This document shows, piece after piece, positions 43,400 to 51,895 of a stretch of DNA of 64,000 nucleotides. Position 1 is the first letter of the stretch. The number at the start of each line of letters is the position of its first letter. The stretch covers positions 225,809-289,808 of the forward strand of contig PEZY01000005.1 in the NCBI GenBank assembly GCA_002773855.1, given 5' to 3'. Source of the DNA: Candidatus Buchananbacteria bacterium CG10_big_fil_rev_8_21_14_0_10_33_19. GTDB taxonomy: Bacteria; Patescibacteria; ABY1; 2-01-FULL-39-33. The notes beneath the pieces were generated by a model. It searched no databases. It saw only the letters and a program-made list of their open reading frames with translations, and had not been told where the DNA came from. The position numbers and the translations under genes were made by a program.

Positions 43400-43720
43400 T
43401 CATTGTGGTAACTCCTTACCTAACACCAATTGCTTAGCTTTCTCCATTGATGAATATGTAATGACCCAACAACTACGACGAGGTGGTAAAATAGTAATAA
43501 CTACTCCAGTCAACTCATCTTGAATAATAACAAACCAATTCTCATCTGGAATACTCCAGAATAATTTATGAATCTTACGACTAGAAAATTTTTTTATTTG
43601 CTCAAAACCAACAATCACACATAAATTATACCTTATAATATCCTCCACATCTTCAAGTGGTAAATTAGACCTTCTACTTAGTCGCTGACGAGCATGACGA
43701 CTAAACTTCACGTTAGACAC
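43400..43720 (-). CDS. DUF4258-like protein (RelE/BrnT-like fold suspected)
   Basis: A 106-residue basic protein. The opening KFSRHARQRLSRRSNLPLED resembles DUF4258 and related toxin folds, where HAxxR precedes a helix; the C-terminal strands (WFVIIQDELTGVVITIL) fit a small alpha/beta fold. Start is GTG at 43720, supported by a perfect AAGGAGG SD 7 nt upstream. No antitoxin-like gene is adjacent. Fold assignment is tentative; single gene with terminator. Confidence 0.65.
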   Translation of the reverse strand: MSNVKFSRHARQRLSRRSNLPLEDVEDIIRYNLCVIVGFEQIKKFSSRKIHKLFWSIPDENWFVIIQDELTGVVITILPPRRSCWVITYSSMEKAKQLVLGKELPQ

Positions 43721-43783
43721 GACTAATCCTCCTTGTAGGTTGTAATATTTACAATGTACTTATAATATATTACACTATTTTGA

Positions 43784-44974
43784 TTATTTGTCAACCTCAC
43801 TTGTCTCTAATTCTAGAGCACCAGTAGTATAAACATTCCTAGCATTCCAAAGTAACCAACCAGAAGCATTGTTATCATCACTGGCTTTAATTTGTGCTCT
43901 TATCATAGCCGTATCGTAATTAGCACCTAAATCAAAATCTTGTAACCATGGTCTGGTTTTGGCTATAGCACTAGTCGTAGAAGCTAAAATAACATTACCC
44001 TCTGATAAAGCTTTATTGACCACTTCATAGGGATGACTGGCTGGATTGGAGTATGATAAAAAACCAGCCGGATAATGAGAAGGGTAAACCATCGGTGAAA
44101 TATAATCAAAATAAAGAGCGGCGTCAACCAAACGCTGACCGATATTTAAATCATATTCGATATTAGAATGTCTTTGATAAGTTAAGCCAAATAAATCCAA
44201 AGACAAGGGAATGGTTAAATCTTTTAATTCTGTTTTTAGATACTTAAAAAAACTAGCAATTGATTGATATCTTTTGTCGCCATCAGAAAAATTATGATAC
44301 TGAATTTGCCTGATATTACCATCCGATGGAAAACGAATATAATCAAATTGCACCTCATCAAAACCAATTAAAGCTGCCTCGATAGCCTCAGAAGCCACTA
44401 AATTCCAAACTGCTTCGCTGGTCATATCCAACCAACTCACGCCCTTATAATCAAACCACACGCTGCCTGATTTATTTTTCAAAGCTAAATCTGGAAAAGT
44501 TTTAACCGCCGTCGGATCTTGAAAAGTGGTAATTCTAGCAATGGTGTATATATTATTGGTTTGCAAATCATCTAAAATTGCCTTGTACTCATCTCTATCT
44601 AAGGCCACTGAAGAAGTTGGCCAATTAATTATATTTTCTGATATGGGGGCAAACATTAATTTGCCAGCTGGATCTTTAAAATCTATAACTATAGTATTTA
44701 ACTCAGTGGTCTTCACTAAATCAACCAGTTCAGTTCTTCTGCGATTATTAGAAAAAGTATAGCCAGTTAAATATATACCCTTAACTATTTTGGGTGTTTT
44801 CATGGCTACCGGATAAGGCGAGACCATTTCTTCTTCGGCAGCTACTTTTTGTTGTTGGTCAGAAAATAAATTAAAACTTACATTAATACCACTTTCTATG
44901 AGGATTAAAAAAGCACTTAGGACAGCTACTAAGCCTAAAATAGACCATAAAATAGAAACTGGGATCTTTTTCAT
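43784..44974 (-). CDS. DUF4015 putative glycoside hydrolase
   Basis: A 396-residue extracellular protein. The N-terminal signal anchor (residues 8-30) precedes VKGIYLTGYT, the strand motif NTIVIDFKDPAGKL, the LDRDEYKAILDDL segment and GFDEVQFDYIRFPSDG, typical of the DUF4015 TIM-barrel family related to glycoside hydrolases. Acidic residues on strand ends (EVQFDYIRFP) are candidate catalytic groups. Cell-surface polysaccharide processing is likely. Confidence 0.9.
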   Translation of the reverse strand: MKKIPVSILWSILGLVAVLSAFLILIESGINVSFNLFSDQQQKVAAEEEMVSPYPVAMKTPKIVKGIYLTGYTFSNNRRRTELVDLVKTTELNTIVIDFKDPAGKLMFAPISENIINWPTSSVALDRDEYKAILDDLQTNNIYTIARITTFQDPTAVKTFPDLALKNKSGSVWFDYKGVSWLDMTSEAVWNLVASEAIEAALIGFDEVQFDYIRFPSDGNIRQIQYHNFSDGDKRYQSIASFFKYLKTELKDLTIPLSLDLFGLTYQRHSNIEYDLNIGQRLVDAALYFDYISPMVYPSHYPAGFLSYSNPASHPYEVVNKALSEGNVILASTTSAIAKTRPWLQDFDLGANYDTAMIRAQIKASDDNNASGWLLWNARNVYTTGALELETSEVDK

Positions 44975-45030
44975 AGTCTAATTATAACATAGGCTAATAA
45001 AATAATCCGCTTTTGGCGGATTATTTTAAA

Positions 45031-46623
45031 TTAATATCTTTTTTTATTAAATTTCGGCTTAGCTTTAAATTTAGATGGCCCCCTTTTGACAAAGGGTTTT
45101 CGTTCGCCACTACTAGCATCTTTGGATTTATGGTCACTAGTTTTTTTAGAAAAATTACTAGTAGTTGATCTACTACCAGAATTAGATTTAGTAAACCTAG
45201 GATTTCTACTATCACCAAATGATTTTTTGCGATCAAATCTATTACGATCACTTTGATAAGCTGGGGCGGTCTCTCTATTGCCAAAATTATTATCTCTATC
45301 ACCTCTGGTGTTAACAGCTGATTTGGTTTTATCAAATTTATTTCTACTACCTTGATAACCAGAACTTGGTTTTCTATCAGAAAAATTTCTATTTTTTGAA
45401 CGGTAGCTAGATCCAGAATTATTTTTTCTATAACCTCTAGAAGCTTGAAAGCCCAAAGATCTACCATCTCGATCTAATTCGCGGCCTTCATTTTTAATTT
45501 CCACTAATTTAGTTAAAGGAATTTCTTTGTTAATAATTTTTTCAATTCTTCTAATAGCGCTAATCTGACTAGGGGCAGCAAAAGAAATAGCCTGACCCAT
45601 TTTACCAGCTCGTCCAGTTCTACCAATACGGTGAATATAATCTTCAATGTTATCAGGTAAATCAAAATTCAATACCAATTCAATACCTTTAACATCAATA
45701 CCACGCGCCGCAATATCTGTAGCTACTAATACTCGATACTGACCATCTTTAAAACCTTTCAAGGCTCGAGTTCTTTGAGCTAGAGTTCGATTAGAATGAA
45801 TTTCTGTAACAGTATGCTTCATATCAGAAATACTACGACAGATATTTTTAACACTGCTTTTAGTTCTAACAAAAATTAAAACCGAACCGTTATATTCTGA
45901 TAATACTTTTTGTAATTGATTAATTCTATCTTCTTTACGTAAAATGATCACCTCCTGAATAACATTTTCCGCTGGTGTCCCTGCTGGTGCTACTTCTATT
46001 TTTAAAGGTAATGACATGTGCTTAGTAGCAATGTCCATAATTGAAGCTGGCATAGTAGCCGAAAATAAAACAGTTTGTTTTTGTTTTGGAGCTAATTTTA
46101 AAATCTTGTTTAATTGTGGCGCAAAGCCCATATCAAACATTAAATCAGCTTCATCTAAAACTAAAATTTTAACTTCATTTAAATTAAAATTCTTACTTTC
46201 CAAATGATCAATTAATCTACCTGGAGTAGCGACAATAATTTCTGGATTACGTTTTAAATCTCTAACCTGTGGATATTTAGATTCTCCACCAATTAAAACA
46301 ACGGTTTTAAGATTTAATTTTTGAGCAATCGGTTTTAAATTATCTCTAACCTGAGCAGCTAATTCTCTGGTTGGTACCAAAATTAAACAACGACCACCGC
46401 TACTAGATAAACGTTGTAACATTGGAATACCAAAAGCCAAAGTTTTACCGGTTCCAGTTTGCGCTATTCCCACCATGTCTTTACCGCTGGCAATCACTGG
46501 AATAGATTTGAATTGAATTGGTGTCGGTGTAGTGAAGTTTAAATTACCAAGAATAGTTAATATCTTGGGATCTATGCCCAGACCATTAAAAGTTAATGAT
46601 TCTGGTGATGTTATTTGTGTCAT
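45031..46623 (-). CDS. DEAD-box RNA helicase with long basic tail
   Basis: Motifs Q (FTTPTPIQ), I (AQTGTGKT), Ia (PTRELAAQV), II (VLDEADLMFDMGF), III (SATMP) and VI (HRIGRTGRAGK) are all present. Residues after about 390 are a low-complexity Arg/Ser/Asn/Lys-rich tail (about 140 residues), as in CsdA/RhlE-type helicases acting on structured RNA in the cold. Start at 46623 (MTQITSPES); the upstream TTG-type extension is unlike the family. It has a promoter (TTTACA, 17 bp, TATACT) and a 140-nt leader and is divergent from csp. Confidence 0.93.
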   Translation of the reverse strand: MTQITSPESLTFNGLGIDPKILTILGNLNFTTPTPIQFKSIPVIASGKDMVGIAQTGTGKTLAFGIPMLQRLSSSGGRCLILVPTRELAAQVRDNLKPIAQKLNLKTVVLIGGESKYPQVRDLKRNPEIIVATPGRLIDHLESKNFNLNEVKILVLDEADLMFDMGFAPQLNKILKLAPKQKQTVLFSATMPASIMDIATKHMSLPLKIEVAPAGTPAENVIQEVIILRKEDRINQLQKVLSEYNGSVLIFVRTKSSVKNICRSISDMKHTVTEIHSNRTLAQRTRALKGFKDGQYRVLVATDIAARGIDVKGIELVLNFDLPDNIEDYIHRIGRTGRAGKMGQAISFAAPSQISAIRRIEKIINKEIPLTKLVEIKNEGRELDRDGRSLGFQASRGYRKNNSGSSYRSKNRNFSDRKPSSGYQGSRNKFDKTKSAVNTRGDRDNNFGNRETAPAYQSDRNRFDRKKSFGDSRNPRFTKSNSGSRSTTSNFSKKTSDHKSKDASSGERKPFVKRGPSKFKAKPKFNKKRY

Positions 46624-46768
46624 AATTATTTTTAGTGTCCCGATCCTTAAAATAGCCACTAAAATGACAAAATAAGTTCGAGTATATTAATATTTTCTAG
46701 CTTTTACATTCGATAGCCTTCGGATCTTTCGAACTATTACAGTTAATCTGTTTTTAAAACTGGCTTAA

Positions 46769-46797
46769 GTATAACATAAATAATGTATTTTGTAAAT
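46769..46797 (-). promoter_or_regulatory. DEAD-box helicase promoter
   Basis: TTTACA, 17 bp, TATACT on the minus strand, about 140 nt before the helicase start codon. The leader between has short hairpins (for example TCGAAAGATCCGA) but no recognised motif. Confidence 0.6.
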
Positions 46798-46864
46798 AGC
46801 TCAATCTAAATAAGCCATAAACACCTAAAACACCAACAAAAGACTAAAAAACACCAAAAGCCTA

Positions 46865-46893
46865 TTGACACAACCACTAAAGTTTGCTATACT
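46865..46893 (+). promoter_or_regulatory. Cold-shock gene promoter
   Basis: TTGACA (46865-46870), 17 bp, TATACT (46888-46893). Start of RNA near 46900. Confidence 0.75.
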
Positions 46894-46899
46894 TACTTA

Positions 46900-47028
46900 T
46901 GGTAAGCATTGGACGAGTGACTATCTAGTCAAACGCCTAATAATCTACTAAAGTAGTAGTTATAAATAGAAATGCAGTCGAATTTCTAATAACTAGTGCG
47001 AATTAATTCACTTCATTTCTATTCGATT
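46900..47028 (+). promoter_or_regulatory. Cold-shock mRNA leader with alternative hairpins
   Basis: The leader contains AATAGAAATG (46965-46974), which can pair over 10 bp with CATTTCTATT (47014-47023), placing a stem just before the start codon, or with ATTTCTA (46982-46988) as a local 7-bp hairpin. These pairings exclude each other. ACTACTAAAGTAGTAG forms a third small hairpin. It resembles cold-shock leaders of other bacteria in layout, not sequence. Confidence 0.5.
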
Positions 47029-47223
47029 ATGCAAGGAACTATCAAAAAATTGACTGATAAGAACTTCGGTTTTATTAGCCAAGAAGGCGGAAAAGATTTA
47101 TTCTTCCACGCTAACGAGCTTGACGGTACTGATTTTGCTGAACTTAACGAAGGTGACACTGTTACTTTCGAAGTTATTGACACTCCAAAAGGTCAAGCAG
47201 CAGTTAAAGTAGCAAAAGCTTAA
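47029..47223 (+). CDS. Cold-shock protein (CspA family)
   Basis: A 64-residue single cold-shock domain RNA chaperone. RNP1 is NFGFISQ and RNP2 is DLFFHANEL; the N-terminal MQGTIKKL strand is typical. Start at 47029, because the GTG 33 nt earlier encodes residues unlike the family. It is behind a long leader and followed by a strong TTCG-loop terminator. It is divergent from the DEAD-box helicase, giving a cold-shock RNA-handling pair. Confidence 0.95.
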   Translation: MQGTIKKLTDKNFGFISQEGGKDLFFHANELDGTDFAELNEGDTVTFEVIDTPKGQAAVKVAKA

Positions 47224-47246
47224 TATTTCTTTTTAAGAAGTACAAA

Positions 47247-47272
47247 AAAACCACCTTCGGGTGGTTTTTTTT
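47247..47272 (+). terminator. Cold-shock gene terminator
   Basis: AACCACC/GGTGGTT around TTCG, followed by eight T. Confidence 0.9.
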
Positions 47273-47302
47273 GTTAATTAAAAATTTTGCTATAATTAAA
47301 TT

Positions 47303-47701
47303 ATGAAAAAAATACTATTAATTTTTATCTTGGCTTTTATCTCTAATATAATTTGGGAAAATCTTCATGCCTTTTTGTATATTCATTATCAAGGCCAGAA
47401 TATTACTCAATTAATTTTACTGCGAGCAGCTCTATTTGATGCTACTTTTATAACTATATTATCTCTACCATTTATATTTTTAAAATACTTTAAACAACGT
47501 CTTTGGTGGTCTCTTGTTATGGGAATTATTTTTGCTATCATCTTAGAATATTTTGCTCTCATTACTAATCGTTGGGCTTACAATGATTTAATGCCAATTA
47601 TTCCCATTATTAAAACGGGTTTAACGCCAACTCTACAATTAGGTTTAATTGCCTACATCATTTTGCAGACAGTAAATATCAAACCGCAGTTAAACAATTA
47701 A
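47303..47701 (+). CDS. Small membrane protein of unknown function
   Basis: 132 residues with four hydrophobic segments (about 3-22, 40-60, 70-92, 112-128). Between them sit conserved-looking polar groups: WENLHAFLYIHYQG near residue 18-31 and EYFALITNRWAYND near 87. No known family recognised; the Glu/Arg/Trp pattern in membrane helices might mark a small membrane enzyme. No SD. Confidence 0.65.
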   Translation: MKKILLIFILAFISNIIWENLHAFLYIHYQGQNITQLILLRAALFDATFITILSLPFIFLKYFKQRLWWSLVMGIIFAIILEYFALITNRWAYNDLMPIIPIIKTGLTPTLQLGLIAYIILQTVNIKPQLNN

Positions 47702-47784
47702 TCACTAAATTATTACTATTTATCTGTTGCTTGCTTTAACTTTTTTTAGTATAATATATTTAGTAAATAAACATTATTGTCCAA

Positions 47785-48216
47785 ATGACCACTAAAAGTC
47801 AGAAAACAACCATTAACGAAGACAAAGCGAGAGATTTTTTCTTATCTAGTAATTTTTCAGAAGACAATGACAGCTTTACTGGCGGTGAAGGTCAATTATC
47901 TTGTGATGTTTATCAGAACGAAGATAACATTATTGTTAAATCAGCTATGGCTGGTGTAGATCCTAAAAACTTAAACATTTCTATTAGTAACGATTTATTA
48001 ACTATTCGCGGTTATCGAGAAGAAGATAGTGAAATAAAAGACAATAATTATTTTGCTCGTGAAGTTTATTGGGGAGCCTTTAGCAGATCTATTGTCTTAC
48101 CTCAAGAAATTAATCAAAACAAAGTCAAAGCCAGTTTAAAAAAGGGTATTCTCACTATCATCCTACCCAAAAAATACAAAAACACCTCTATACAAGTAGA
48201 ATCAATTGAAGATTAA
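47785..48216 (+). CDS. Small heat-shock protein Hsp20
   Basis: Alpha-crystallin-domain chaperone. The domain runs from about residue 35 to 130, with LSCDVYQNEDNIIVKSAMAG, the IRGYREED strand, the conserved AREVYWGAFSRSIVLP and GILTIILPKK (the A-x-x-x-n-G-I/V-L signature is KASLKKGILTI). The short N-terminus is Ser/Thr-rich. It is followed 3 bp later by the VanW-type gene. Confidence 0.93.
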   Translation: MTTKSQKTTINEDKARDFFLSSNFSEDNDSFTGGEGQLSCDVYQNEDNIIVKSAMAGVDPKNLNISISNDLLTIRGYREEDSEIKDNNYFAREVYWGAFSRSIVLPQEINQNKVKASLKKGILTIILPKKYKNTSIQVESIED

Positions 48217-48219
48217 AAG

Positions 48220-50142
48220 ATGTCGGTTAACCTAAAACCACAAAAACATATTGAAGATCTAAAAACTATCGTCGAAAGCAAGATCTATGGAAAAATTAAA
48301 AAGCAGTGGCTGATAATAACTATTATAGTCGCTGTTTTTGCTATGATCTTTATTTTAACCAGTGCTGTGCTAGCTTTTGAAATAAAATATCAAAATAAAT
48401 TCTTCCCTGGTAGTCGAATTGGTGATGTTAGTCTAGAGGGCTTAACTGCGCCTGAAGCTTTAGAAGTTGTTAACCAACTAACCGAAAAATTAGAAAAACA
48501 AGAAATCAGAATTCTCTATAAAAATGGCGATAGTTCTTATTTGAAAATTACACCTTCTATTAATGCTTTAAACGACCCGGATTTATCTCGTGAATTACTT
48601 AGATTTGATAATCATAAAACAGTTTACGAAGCCTACAATTATGGTCGTAATCAATCTTGGCTAAAAAATATTACTGACCAAGTTAAGATGCTATCAAAAG
48701 ATAAATACTTCAAGGCTAGTTTTATTTTAGATGATTCAATGATGCGACAATTAATTAAGCAAGGTTTATCAGAATTAGAAACCATTGCTCAAAATGCCTC
48801 GGTCAATGTAATCTGGCAAGACAATAATAATTATTCTCTAGAATTTATTGCCGAACAAAACGGTATAACCATTGATTATAATGATGCTATTTCTAAAATC
48901 AAAAACAATTTAGCTGAGCTAAAAAATGATCAAATTGAAATTAAAAAACAAAACGCTGATCCCTTAGTTCACTTGTCAGAGGTACCAAATAAAGAGGCTA
49001 TGGTTAAGCAAGTACTGACAACCACTACTCCAGAATTATTATACGGTGATCAAAAATGGACTATATCAAAAAAAGATTTATCACAAATGTTGGAATTCCA
49101 AAAAGACAAAGATAACTTTTTTATTGTAGCTCTAAATAAAGATAAATTTTTTGACTGGCTCAATAACAATCTATCAGCAAAAATTAATATTGAACCAAAA
49201 GATGCCAGCATCGAAATGATCGATGGTCGAGTTAATAAATTCGAAGCTCACCGAGATGGTCAAACAGTTAATGTCGAAGAAACCTATAATAAAATTAATC
49301 CTTATTTAAAGCAAGGCAACTTAAAAATAGAAGTGGCTGTAGATACCACTTCACCTAAAATCAGCACTTCCGAAATTAATAATTTAGGCATTAAAGAAAT
49401 TCTGGGCACTGGTCATTCTAATTTTACTGGCAGTCCAGCCAATAGACGTCACAATATTAAAACTGGGGCTGACAAATTAAACGGTGTTTTAATTAAGCCT
49501 GACGAGGAATTTTCACTCATCAAAACTCTTGGAGAAATTGATGGCGAACATGGCTACAAACAAGAACTAGTTATTAAAGGTAATAAAACTTTACCAGAAT
49601 ATGGTGGTGGCCTCTGTCAGATTGGTACCACCACCTTTAGAGCGACTATGGGCTCGGGCTTACCTGTTACCGCCAGAAGAAACCATTCCTACAATGTTGC
49701 CTACTATCTAGAAAATGGTTTGCCGGGCACTGATGCTACTATCTACGACCCCAATCCTGATTTTAAATTTATTAATAACACTGGTAACTATGTATTAATC
49801 CAAACCAGAATTATTGGCGATGATTTATATTTTGATTTTTGGGGCACTAATGATGGTCGACGAGCCGAAAGAACAACACCTCGTGTCTGGAATTGGGTTT
49901 CGCCACCAGCCACTAAATACATCGAAACCCTAGATTTACCTGTCGGCCAAAAAAGATGCACCGAATCAGCTCACAAAGGTGTCGATACTTCTTTTGATTA
50001 CACTATCACCTACGCAGATGGCCAAGTAGATGAAACTACATTTACTTCTCACTACAAACCATGGCAAGCTGTTTGCTTAATTGGTGTAGAAACCCTTACT
50101 CTAGAAAATGCCACTTCTACTGATGAAATTTTAATTCCTTAA
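48220..50142 (+). CDS. VanW-family exported protein with peptidoglycan-binding domains
   Basis: 640 residues. A membrane segment (about 25-50) puts the rest outside. Repeated PG_binding_4-type segments fill 60-380, and the VanW domain is at about 395-560 with ADKLNGVLIKPDEEFSL, GGGLCQIGTTTFRATM and ARRNHSYNVAYYLENGLPG. The C-terminal part resembles a G5-like strand domain. Likely a cell-wall protein; biochemical function of VanW is unknown. The NlpC-like gene begins 1 bp after its stop. Confidence 0.9.
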   Translation: MSVNLKPQKHIEDLKTIVESKIYGKIKKQWLIITIIVAVFAMIFILTSAVLAFEIKYQNKFFPGSRIGDVSLEGLTAPEALEVVNQLTEKLEKQEIRILYKNGDSSYLKITPSINALNDPDLSRELLRFDNHKTVYEAYNYGRNQSWLKNITDQVKMLSKDKYFKASFILDDSMMRQLIKQGLSELETIAQNASVNVIWQDNNNYSLEFIAEQNGITIDYNDAISKIKNNLAELKNDQIEIKKQNADPLVHLSEVPNKEAMVKQVLTTTTPELLYGDQKWTISKKDLSQMLEFQKDKDNFFIVALNKDKFFDWLNNNLSAKINIEPKDASIEMIDGRVNKFEAHRDGQTVNVEETYNKINPYLKQGNLKIEVAVDTTSPKISTSEINNLGIKEILGTGHSNFTGSPANRRHNIKTGADKLNGVLIKPDEEFSLIKTLGEIDGEHGYKQELVIKGNKTLPEYGGGLCQIGTTTFRATMGSGLPVTARRNHSYNVAYYLENGLPGTDATIYDPNPDFKFINNTGNYVLIQTRIIGDDLYFDFWGTNDGRRAERTTPRVWNWVSPPATKYIETLDLPVGQKRCTESAHKGVDTSFDYTITYADGQVDETTFTSHYKPWQAVCLIGVETLTLENATSTDEILIP

Positions 50143-50143
50143 A

Positions 50144-50581
50144 ATGGTCAGTATTAAACTACTCAAAAAAGATAACTATCTGGCTATGATAAAAAATAGT
50201 CTAAATAGTCGTGCTTATTCAGACATCTTTATTACTAACAATAACCATAAAAAGAACATTACTAAAAATGGTAGCCTATCTTGTGCCTATTTTGTATCAT
50301 CAATATTAAAAATATTTAATCTAATTGATGATCTACATTTAACAGTGGCCGGGACTATTTCTGAATTAAAATCAAAAAATTACCAATCTATCACTAAAAA
50401 TAAAATATTACCTGGTGATATTATAGTTTGGTCAGAAAAAAATAAACACGAACATATCGGCTTCTACATTGGTAACAGTCAAGCTATAAGTAATAGTTCT
50501 AAGCTAAAGAAAATTAAAAAACATCATTATACTTTCAATAAGCAAAGGGTCATTGAAAAAATTTTTAGACCAAAATTATAA
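50144..50581 (+). CDS. NlpC/P60-like cysteine peptidase
   Basis: 145 residues. Catalytic Cys in GSLSCAYFVSSIL (about 47) and His in KHEHIGFYIGN (about 106), with LPGDIIVW between, follow the NlpC/P60 papain-like order. No signal peptide is visible, so export may depend on an unusual route or the protein acts inside. It is directly coupled to the VanW-type gene, suggesting wall remodelling. Assignment is by motif order; family subgroup unclear. Confidence 0.75.
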   Translation: MVSIKLLKKDNYLAMIKNSLNSRAYSDIFITNNNHKKNITKNGSLSCAYFVSSILKIFNLIDDLHLTVAGTISELKSKNYQSITKNKILPGDIIVWSEKNKHEHIGFYIGNSQAISNSSKLKKIKKHHYTFNKQRVIEKIFRPKL

Positions 50582-50583
50582 AA

Positions 50584-50615
50584 CAAAAAAACTACTCTGA
50601 TCAGAGTAGTTTTTT
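50584..50615. terminator. Bidirectional terminator between NlpC-like gene and structured RNA
   Basis: A perfect 10-bp palindromic stem ACTACTCTGA/TCAGAGTAGT (50591-50610) with T-runs on both strands, ending the NlpC-like gene on plus and the RNA on minus. Confidence 0.85.
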
Positions 50616-51004
50616 AATAGTATTATTTAATCTGCTGGTCTCAATTTTTTGATAATACTTAGATGAGCCCCTATGGCCAGGCAAGAAAAATTTTATGAGG
50701 CAATTTTCGAGCCTAAGCCCAAAAATAACTTACAAAATTCCCATGCTTGTCGTGCCTAGCCGTAGTAGCTCACCTAAGCGGTTTTTCCGCTGACGCGGAA
50801 TGAGAAAAAGAGATAAAAACTTTCTCAAAATGGAAGGTGACAAATCATATTATTTGAGACCCACAGATTAAATAATAATATATACAACCCTGCAGACAAG
50901 AAATTACTCAAAGGGAAGATTCCAGTCGAAACCGAAATAATCCTTTTTATAACTCCTATGCTTGTCGTGCCTGCAGAGTTGTAGATACTATTTACTAGGT
51001 GTAA
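50588..51004 (-). ncRNA. Candidate structured RNA of about 415 nt with two similar modules
   Basis: A near-perfect promoter drives the minus strand and a strong terminator ends it; no credible ORF lies between. Three long stems are seen: A, 13 bp (50971-50983 with 50883-50895); B, 22 of 24 bp (50854-50877 with 50621-50644); C, about 25 positions with wobble (50754-50778 with 50658-50682). Stems A and C each close an identical 15-nt strand (ATGCTTGTCGTGCCT on plus, at 50743-50757 and 50958-50972), opposite a shared CAAGAAA (50682-50688 and 50897-50903). Two internal loops of the same design therefore recur. I recognise no Rfam family. Conserved tmRNA or RNase P elements are missing. Confidence 0.75.
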
Positions 51005-51010
51005 CTGTGT

Positions 51011-51039
51011 ATTTTAGCAAATATAAATGATAATGTCAA
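51011..51039 (-). promoter_or_regulatory. Promoter of the structured RNA
   Basis: TTGACA (51039-51034), 17 bp, TAAAAT (51016-51011) on the minus strand. The region 51040-51159 has a second stretch of AT-rich sequence without features. Confidence 0.8.
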
Positions 51040-51159
51040 GGACTAAACACCTAGGGAAATAAAAAATCGCTTATTTTAGCGAATTTTTAAAAATTATCAA
51101 GAATTCTTTACTAGTCCTGAGCTATTATACAAAAAATTAAAACAACTATCAACTAATAG

Positions 51160-51390
51160 TTATCCATATATTACCAACACCTTGGTTTTACTAGTTTTGC
51201 CGGATTTTATCTCTATTTGGCTTTTAGTGAGACCTAAGTATTTAGATAAAACATCAATCAACTGCTTATTAGCCTTGCCTTCTATTGGCGTGGCCTTGAG
51301 TTTAACTTTATAAACACTATCAGTTATTTTTTCAACTTTAATTTCTTTGGAATTAGTTTTCACTTCTACGGTAATAGTTTTTGAAGTCAT
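51160..51390 (-). CDS. DUF167 (YggU-like) protein
   Basis: 76 residues with the family core VKLKATPIEGKANKQLIDVL and SGKTSKTKVLVI. Function unknown in all bacteria. Adjacent (1 bp) to the phosphoesterase gene in an operon with endonuclease IV. Confidence 0.9.
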   Translation of the reverse strand: MTSKTITVEVKTNSKEIKVEKITDSVYKVKLKATPIEGKANKQLIDVLSKYLGLTKSQIEIKSGKTSKTKVLVIYG

Positions 51391-51391
51391 A

Positions 51392-51892
51392 TTATATCAG
51401 TTCTAAAATCTTTAACTCTAAATTATTAGTTTTTGTATCAAAAACAGAAAATGTAGCTTTAGAAAATATCCCGCCTAGCGTGCCTGGATTACTTAAAGTT
51501 GTTTTGCCAATTTTTTCTATCCAGGGCTTATGGGTGTGTCCATAAAAAACCAAATTATAATTCTGAGTTTCTGCTAATTCTCTAGCTTGCTCGGGAAAAT
51601 GACAGAAAGCAATTTTAATGCCTTCGATATCGAGCGATCCTTCATCACCATACAAGGTAACATTTGAAATACCATCACAAACACTCTCTAGTAAATCTCT
51701 ATCTGAAACATTGCCATGAACCAAATAAACAGAACCAGAAAAACTAGGAGCTATAATTTTTTTGACCATATCTGGAGTGGCGATATCGCCACAATGAATA
51801 ATTGTTTCAATATTATTGTTACTGGCCCACACTAAAAATTTTTCTAAGTTGGGAATATTATCATGAGAATCAGATATAATGGCTATTTTCAT
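51392..51892 (-). CDS. YfcE/MJ0936-type metallophosphoesterase
   Basis: 166 residues. Metal motifs: AIISDSHDN, IIHCGDIA, HGNVSD, FCHFPEQ and YGHTHKPW in order. Such enzymes hydrolyse phosphodiesters of unknown natural substrate. In tight operon with DUF167 and endonuclease IV (3-bp gap). Confidence 0.95.
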   Translation of the reverse strand: MKIAIISDSHDNIPNLEKFLVWASNNNIETIIHCGDIATPDMVKKIIAPSFSGSVYLVHGNVSDRDLLESVCDGISNVTLYGDEGSLDIEGIKIAFCHFPEQARELAETQNYNLVFYGHTHKPWIEKIGKTTLSNPGTLGGIFSKATFSVFDTKTNNLELKILELI

Positions 51893-51895
51893 AAA

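Noticed and set aside
45021..45467. Minus-strand ORF in the low-complexity tail of the DEAD-box helicase
   Set aside because: Frame-shifted reading of the repetitive Arg/Ser/Asn tail; not a gene.
50884..50945. tmRNA hypothesis for the structured RNA (GGTTTCGAC resembles a tmRNA D-region)
   Set aside because: No tag-peptide frame ending in Ala-Ala-stop and no T-arm with CCA end at the expected place; the long stems do not match tmRNA layout.
50588..51004. RNase P RNA for the same locus
   Set aside because: The invariant GAGGAAAGTC and ACAGA elements are absent on both strands.
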